Part shown: positions 1 through 6,567 of the stretch, one piece after another
How positions within the stretch are numbered: position 1 is the first letter of the stretch
How the letters are laid out: the number at the start of each line of letters is the position of its first letter
Source of the DNA: Streptomyces olivaceus
Lineage (GTDB): Bacteria; Actinomycetota; Actinomycetes; Streptomycetales; Streptomycetaceae
Direction of reading: 5' to 3'
NCBI RefSeq assembly: GCF_000721235.1
Contig: NZ_JOFH01000084.1
Location: 1-6,567, forward strand
DNA: 6,567 bases
Notes under the pieces: model-generated
Databases searched by the model: none
What the model was told of the DNA's origin: nothing
Seen by the model: only the letters and a program-made list of their open reading frames with translations
Translations under genes and position numbers: made by a program

Positions 1-945
1 CTCCGCGGCACCCGCACCGGCGTCTTCACCGGCGTCATGTACGACGACTACGGCAACCGCCTCATGCAAGCCTCCCCCGACGGCTTCGAAGGCTTCCTGG
101 GCACCGGCAGCGCGAGCAGTGTGGCGTCCGGCCGGATCGCCTACAGCTTCGGGCTGGAGGGCCCCGCCATCTCGGTGGACACGGCGTGCTCGTCGTCGCT
201 GGTGGCCCTGCACCTGGCCGTTCAGGCCCTGCGCAACGGCGAATGCGACCTCGCACTGGCCGGCGGCGTCACCGTCATGGCCACTCCCACCGCTTTCATC
301 GAGTTCAGCCGGCAGCGCGGGCTCGCGCCCGACGGACGCTCCAAGTCGTTCTCCGCCGACGCCGACGGAGCCGCCTGGAGCGAAGGCGTCGGCCTGCTGC
401 TCGTCGAACGGCTCTCCGACGCCCGCCGCAACGGCCACCGCGTCCTCGCGGTCGTCCGCGGCTCAGCGGTCAACCAGGACGGCGCCTCCAACGGCCTGAC
501 CGCGCCCAACGGTCCGGCGCAGATCCAGCTGATCCGCGAAGCGCTGGCCGGCGCGGGACTGTCGGCGTCCGACGTCGACGCGGTGGAGGCGCACGGCACC
601 GGTACCACCCTCGGCGACCCCATCGAGGCCGAGGCGATCCTCGCCACGTACGGGCAGAATCGCGAACGGCCGCTGTGGCTCGGCTCGGTCAAGTCCAACA
701 TCGGCCACACGCAGTCGGCTGCGGGTGCGGCCGGGGTCATCAAGATGATCCAGGCGATACGTCACGGGATGCTCCCCCGCACCCTGCACGTCGACGAGCC
801 CACCCCGCACGTCGACTGGGACAGCGGAAACGTCCAACTCCTCACCGAAGACCGCGACTGGCCCGCGACCGACCGGCCGCGCCGGGCCGGCATCTCCTCC
901 TTCGGCATCAGCGGAACCAACGCCCACATCATCATCGAGGAGCCG
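1..945 (+). other. Ketosynthase domain (first module), 5'-truncated
   Basis: The KS takes the chain from the upstream carrier protein onto its cysteine and condenses it with the extender unit on its own ACP. The window enters about a quarter of the way into the domain. The nucleophile is in DTACSSS (Cys at 187-189). The two histidines are in EAHGTGT (592-594) and SNIGH (706-708). The domain closes with the usual [13 protein letters not shown] segment and ends near 945. All three catalytic residues are present, so condensation should be active. The Cys in place of Gln or Ser rules out a KSQ loading or decarboxylating domain. The N-terminal part lies outside the window. The last part of the domain is nearly identical in DNA to the second KS. 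Confidence 0.96.
802..938 (+). repeat. Near-identical KS 3' tract, copy 1 (partner at 5871-6007)
   Basis: Aligned at a constant offset of 5069, this 137-nt tract differs from 5871-6007 at only three positions (867, 879 and 885), and its first 65 nt are identical. It encodes the end of the KS, from [10 protein letters not shown] to NAHIII. The 21 nt immediately upstream (781-801) already differ at four positions, so the left boundary is fairly sharp. Confidence 0.9.
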
Positions 946-1230
946 TCGGCGGTCGCGGAGACGCCGGAACCACCGCGGCCCGCTGCGGTGCCGTGGGTCG
1001 TGTCCGGCCGGAACCCGGAGGCGGTCCGTGCCCGGGCGGCCGATCTGCGCGCCTTCCTGGGGAGGCTGCCCGACGACGGTCTCGCCGCCGCCGGGCGCGC
1101 GCTCGCGACCGGGCGCGCGGAACTGGACCACCGCGCGGTCGTGACCGGCGCGGACCGGGCGGAGCTGACCGCCGCTCTGGAAGCGGTGGCGAGTGGTTCC
1201 GTCGCCCCGCAGGAGGTCACCGAGGGCAAG

Positions 1231-2110
1231 GTCGCGTTCCTGTTCACCGGTCAGGGATCGCAGCGGCCGGGCATGGGTGCGGAACTCCACGCGGCCTTCC
1301 CGGTGTTCGCCGAGGCCTTCGACGCCGCCCTGGCCGAACTGGAGCAGCATGTCGCCGTTCCGCTCCGGGACGTGCTCTGGGGCGACGACGCCGAGGCCGT
1401 GAACCGGACGGAGTTCGCACAGGCGGGACTCTTCGCCTTCAATGTGGCGCTGTTCCGGCTGGTCGAGTCCTGGGGCCTGCGGCCCGATCTGCTCGCCGGG
1501 CACTCCGTCGGCGAGCTGGCGGCCGCCCATGTCGCCGGTGTGCTGTCCCTGGCCGACGCCGCCCGGCTGGTGGCCGCGCGCGGCCGGCTGATGCAGGCGC
1601 TGCCGGACGGCGGGGCCATGGCGGCCGTGGAAGCCACCGAGGACGAGGTACTGCCGCTCCTCGCCCCCGGCACGGGGCTGGCCGCGGTGAACGGGCCGCG
1701 TTCGGTCGTGGTCTCCGGGGACGGGGACGCCGTCACCGCCATCGCCGCCGAGTTCACGTCGCGGGGGCGTCGGACAAGCATGCTGCGGGTGTCCCACGCG
1801 TTCCACTCTCCGCTGATGGAACCGATGGTGGAGGAGTTCCGGGCGGTCGCGGAGAGCGTCGCCTACGCTTCCCCCGCGATCCCCGTCGTGTCCACCGTGT
1901 CCGGTGAGGCGACCGACGCCTGGTCCACCGCGGAGTACTGGGTCCGCCACGTTCTGGCGACCGTACGGTTCGCCGACGGGGTACGGACCCTGCGGGACCG
2001 GGGCGTCACGACGTTCGTCGAGCTGGGCCCGGACGCCGCGCTGTCGGCGGCGGGTCCCGACTCCGCGCCCGATGCCGCGTTCGTTCCGCTGCTGCGCCGC
2101 GACCAGTCCG
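1231..2110 (+). other. Acyltransferase domain, predicted malonyl-CoA specific
   Basis: This domain loads the extender unit from acyl-CoA onto the module's ACP. It opens with FLFTGQGSQ at about 1237-1260. The active-site Ser is in GHSVGE (Ser at 1504-1506). The specificity motif is HAFH at 1795-1806. In this family, GHSVGE with HAFH marks malonyl-CoA selection, whereas methylmalonyl-specific ATs usually carry GHSQGE and YASH, so an unbranched C2 unit is predicted. A KS-AT linker occupies about 946-1230. A post-AT linker follows, ending in the familiar [11 protein letters not shown] at 2212-2244. Nothing in the domain looks damaged. The specificity call rests on motif rules and is an inference. 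Confidence 0.93.
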
Positions 2111-2937
2111 AGGTCGCGCAGCTCGTGGCCGGGCTGGGCCGGGCCCACGCGCGGGGCGCGGCCGTGGACTGGGCCGCGTTCTTCGGCCCGCGCAAGTGGG
2201 TCGACACGCCGACCTACCCCTTCCAGCACCGGCACTTCTGGCTGCACCCCACCGGCCGTACCGGCGGCGGCGCGGCCACCGGGCACCCGGTGGTCACCGA
2301 GGTCATCGAGCTGCCCGACGACCAGGGCGTCATCTTCACCGGGCAGCTCTCGGCCACGACCCACCCGTGGCTGGCCGCGTACGCCCTGCACGGCGCGACC
2401 GTCGTGCCGGAGACCGTCCTGCTCGACATGGCACTGCATGCCGCCCACCATGTCGGCCTCTCCGGAGTCGAGCGCCTCGCGGCGGAAACGCCGCTGGTCC
2501 TGCCCGAGACCGGCGCGGCCCGCCTGCACGTCACGGTGACGCCCGAGGAGCAGGGCCGCCGGACGGTCACCGTCCACTCCCGGCCCTCCGCAGCTCCGGA
2601 CGCCCCGTGGACGCGGCACGCCACGGGCACGATCGCCGACGACGTCACCGCTTCGGCCGCCGGCGTCCCGGCCGAGTGGCCACCGGCGGGAGCCGTTCCT
2701 CTCGACCCGGAAGAGCTGGCGGACCGGCTCCTGTCGATCGGCCATTCCGGTGAGGATCCTCTGCTCGGCCTGCGCGCGGCATGGCGGGACGGGGACGTCG
2801 TCCACGCCGAGCTCCGGGCGACCGAGGAGATGGAGCAGAACGGCTTCGTCCTCGACCCGAGGCTGTTCCAGGCAGCGCTGTCGGCGGCGGGCGGGGGCGG
2901 CGACAAGCCACATGTCCCGGCCACCTGGACCGGCGTC

Positions 2938-2961
2938 ACCGCGACCACCGCGACCACCGCC
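2938..2961 (+). repeat. In-frame 9-nt tandem repeat in the inactive DH
   Basis: The unit ACCGCGACC occurs twice in a row, followed by a partial copy, and encodes an alternating Thr/Ala stretch (TATTATTA). The unit is a multiple of three, so copy changes do not break the frame. It lies in the back half of the degenerate dehydratase. Confidence 0.85.
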
Positions 2962-2991
2962 TCGCGCGACCTCAGGGTCCGGCTCGCCCCC

Positions 2992-3030
2992 ACCGACACC
3001 GGCACCGACACCGGCACCGACACCGACACC
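2992..3030 (+). repeat. In-frame 12-nt tandem repeat in the inactive DH
   Basis: The unit ACCGACACCGGC occurs twice, followed by a varied third copy built from ACCGAC steps. It encodes the low-complexity run [13 protein letters not shown]. It lies between two DH strands, where related domains normally have a short loop, so it looks like a repeat-expanded loop. Confidence 0.88.
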
Positions 3031-3123
3031 GCTTCTGTGGTGGTCTCCGACACCACCGGCGCGATCGTCGCCACCGTCGACGCGGTCGGGTTCCGGCCGG
3101 TCGGCCCCCGCGAGTTCGCGAGC

Positions 3124-4470
3124 GCCGGCCTCGACCTCGGCTACGAGCAGGGCTGGACGGCGGTTTCGGTGTCGTCGCCCGTCGACGAGTCGCGCTGGGC
3201 GGTCCTCGGCGACGACACCACGCGCAGCCCCGGCGTTCCCGGCTCCCCCGGTTCCTCCAGCTCTTCCGACACCTCCGACACCTCCGACACCTCCGGCGTG
3301 CACGTCCCCGATCTCGCCGCACTGGGCCGACTCCTCGACGAAGGCACACCGGTGCCCGGCGCCGTCCTGGTCCCGTGCCCGGACGGCGGCGACGGCGACG
3401 CGGAGGCACAGCTCACCCGGATGCTGGAGCTCACCCACACGTGGCTGTCCGACGAGCGGTACGCCGACGCCCGCCTGGTCGTGCTCACCCGCGGCGCCGT
3501 CGCGGTCCACGACGCCGACCGGATCGACGACCTCGGGCAGGCCGCCGTCTGGGGTCTGCTCCGCTCCGCGCAGGCCGAGCACCCCGACCGCTTCGCCGTC
3601 GTGGACCTCGACGCGGAGGCCACCACGACCTCGGTGCTCGCCGCGCTGGCCACCGCCGAGCCCCAGCTCGCCGTTCGCGACGGCGTCCCGTACGCACCTC
3701 GTCTCGTCCGCCCGACGGTCCCACCCGGCGAGGCCGCGCGGGCGGCGCGGGAGGCTCCGACGCTCGACCAGGACGGCACCGTACTGGTCGTCCACGGCCC
3801 CGGCGCCCTGGCCGCACCACTCGTCCGTCACCTGGTGCGCGAGCACGGAGTACGTCATCTGGTGCTCGGCCGGACGCCGGGCGCCACACCTCCGGAGGCC
3901 GGCGAACTGGCCGAACTCGCGGCTCTCGGCGCCGAGGTGACCGTCGCGCCGGGCGAGACGACCGACCGGGCCGGTGTCGCCGACCTGCTGAGCCGCGTGT
4001 CGCCGGACCATCCGCTGACGGCCGTCGTACACGCCGTCGAGGAGTCGGACGACGGTGTGCTCACCGCGCTCACGCCCGACCGTGTCACCGCCGTGTTCCG
4101 GCCACGCGCGGAACTCGCCCGGCACCTGCACGAGCTGACCGCCGACGCCGGTCTCGCCGCTTTCGTGGTCTTCTCCTCCGCCGCGGGAACGCTGGGCCTG
4201 CCCGGTCAGGCGCACACCGCGGCCGCCGCCGCCTTCCTCGACGCGCTCGTCCACCGGCGCGACCTGGAAGGCCTCCCGGCCGTCCCCCTGGCCTGGGGCC
4301 CATGGAACCGACCGGACGAGGCGGACGCCGAGGCGAGGGGGGCCGAGGCAGCGCGCACGGCACGTTCCGGTCTGAAGCCGACGACAGTGGAGCACGGCCT
4401 CGCCGCGTTCGACCGGGCACTCACCGACGGCCGCGCCAGGACGATGCCGGTCCGGCTCGACCACTCCGAA
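3124..4470 (+). other. Ketoreductase domain (structural plus catalytic halves), predicted inactive
   Basis: The structural half runs about 3124-3770 and the Rossmann-like catalytic half from about 3775. An active KR would reduce the beta-ketone with NADPH. The cofactor loop, normally TGGTGGLG, reads VHGPGALA at 3790-3813. The usual LDD motif is SDD at 4045-4053. The catalytic Lys is Arg at 4105-4107 (RPR for RPK). The Ser of FSSAAG is kept (4177-4179). The catalytic Tyr, 13 residues on, is Thr (4216-4218), and the Asn four residues later is Ala (4228-4230). The later WGLW...GMT lid region reads WGPW and has no GMT. With Lys, Tyr, Asn and cofactor glycines lost, reduction is not expected. There is no enoylreductase insertion between the halves. 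The fold is probably kept, because the KR supports the module's architecture. Confidence 0.9.
3265..3294 (+). repeat. In-frame 9-nt tandem repeat in the KR structural half
   Basis: The unit TCCGACACC occurs three times plus a final TCC, encoding [11 protein letters not shown] Gly/Pro/Ser-rich stretch precedes it ([12 protein letters not shown], 3229-3264). Together they form a flexible acidic/serine loop in the structural subdomain of the inactive ketoreductase. Confidence 0.9.
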
Positions 4471-4587
4471 CTGCGTCGACAGGCACGCGCCGGAACGCTC
4501 GCGCCGGTCTTCCGTGCCCTGATCCGCACTCCGGCCGGCCGTGCCGCGGGCGGCGGCCACGACCTCGCCCGGCGCCTGCGCGGCCTC

Positions 4588-4821
4588 TCCGAGGGAGAGC
4601 AGACCCAGGTCGTACGCGAGCTGGTGCGGACGCACATCGCCTCCGTCCTGGGGCACCGCGGCGCGGACTCGATCGACGACGAACGACCCCTGCAGGAGCT
4701 GGGCTTCGACTCACTCACCGCCGTCGAGCTGCGCAATCGGCTGGCGACCTCGCTGGACCTCAAGCTGCCCGCCACCGTGCTGTTCGACTACCCGACCGCG
4801 AGCGCGCTGGCCGAGCACCTG
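4588..4821 (+). other. Acyl carrier protein domain
   Basis: This domain tethers the growing chain through a phosphopantetheine arm. The motif [15 protein letters not shown] identifies it, with the attachment Ser at 4711-4713. Helix-1 sequence ([15 protein letters not shown]) precedes it, and the closing [14 protein letters not shown] follows. All the expected landmarks are intact. It sits directly behind the KR, and a short linker to 4884 leads into the next KS on the same polypeptide, so the chain is passed within the protein rather than through docking domains. Confidence 0.95.
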
Positions 4822-4884
4822 CGAGTCCAGGTCCTCGGCATCCGACGGGAGACCTCCGTCGCCCGGACGACCGGTGTGGACGAC

Positions 4885-6567
<1,683 letters not shown>

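Larger units (their letters stand above)
2281..3111 (+). other. Dehydratase domain, predicted inactive (both catalytic residues replaced)
   Basis: The position after the post-AT linker and the sequence [14 protein letters not shown]...THPWLA identify a PKS dehydratase, which would remove water from a beta-hydroxyacyl-ACP. The first catalytic motif, HxxxGxxxxP, reads [10 protein letters not shown] at 2380-2409, with Tyr instead of His while Gly and Pro keep their spacing. The second, normally LLDAALH, reads LFQAALS at 2863-2883, with Gln for the catalytic Asp (2869-2871) and Ser for the following His. Without either catalytic residue, dehydration is not expected. Overall length is close to a normal double-hotdog DH. 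Two runs of short tandem repeats (2938-2961 and 2992-3030) lie in its second half. The domain may still have a structural role. Confidence 0.88.

Noticed and set aside
37..39. ATG as the start of the PKS protein.
   Set aside because: The codons before it already match KS sequence in the same frame, so it is an internal Met.
186..1907. Long + strand open frame overlapping the KS and AT in another frame.
   Set aside because: The product is Arg/Gly/Pro-rich with no known motifs, while frame +1 shows clear KS and AT catalytic motifs over the same DNA.
3111..3775. A possible enoylreductase between DH and KR.
   Set aside because: The stretch is only the KR structural subdomain. It is too short for an ER and has no ER NADPH motif.
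463..4656. A 1397-codon open frame on the - strand opposite the PKS.
   Set aside because: Long antisense frames are a common by-product of GC-rich third positions. The translation is low-complexity Gly/Arg-rich with no recognisable domain, and it lies fully opposite well-supported PKS domains.

Overview
The window is one uninterrupted piece of a giant modular type I polyketide synthase (PKS) gene on the + strand, with no intergenic DNA. The very high GC content, the strong G/C bias at third codon positions and the assembly-line domain order point to an actinomycete such as Streptomyces or a relative. The genus and the final product cannot be read from this fragment. Both ends are truncated: the first base is already inside a ketosynthase (KS) and the last is inside an acyltransferase (AT).

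Layout: positions 1-4821 hold one nearly complete extension module, KS-AT-DH-KR-ACP. Its KS has the Cys-His-His triad, its AT carries malonyl-CoA signatures (GHSVGE and HAFH), and its ACP has the serine that carries the phosphopantetheine arm. Both reductive domains are degenerate. The dehydratase (DH) has Tyr in place of the catalytic His and Gln in place of the catalytic Asp. The ketoreductase (KR) has lost its glycine-rich NADPH loop and its catalytic Lys, Tyr and Asn. The module is therefore predicted to add a malonate unit and leave the beta-ketone unreduced, working as a plain KS-AT-ACP module despite carrying a full-length reductive loop.

From 4885 the next module begins (KS, then the start of an AT). 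Its KS is broken at about 4983: the frame jumps from +1 to +3, and roughly 47 residues conserved in other KS domains are missing. Read literally, the first frame ends at a TGA at 5128-5130 and the rest of the KS and AT lies in another frame. Both sides are otherwise well preserved, so this is either a very recent deletion or an assembly or sequencing error in repetitive PKS DNA.

Other structure: short in-frame tandem repeats lie inside the dead DH and KR. A near-identical 137-nt tract is shared by the 3' ends of the two KS domains. Codon style changes within the second KS and onward into the second AT. These signs suggest relaxed selection and recombination between modules. I see no RNA gene, promoter, terminator, mobile element or CRISPR array, and nothing I would call a wholly new system.
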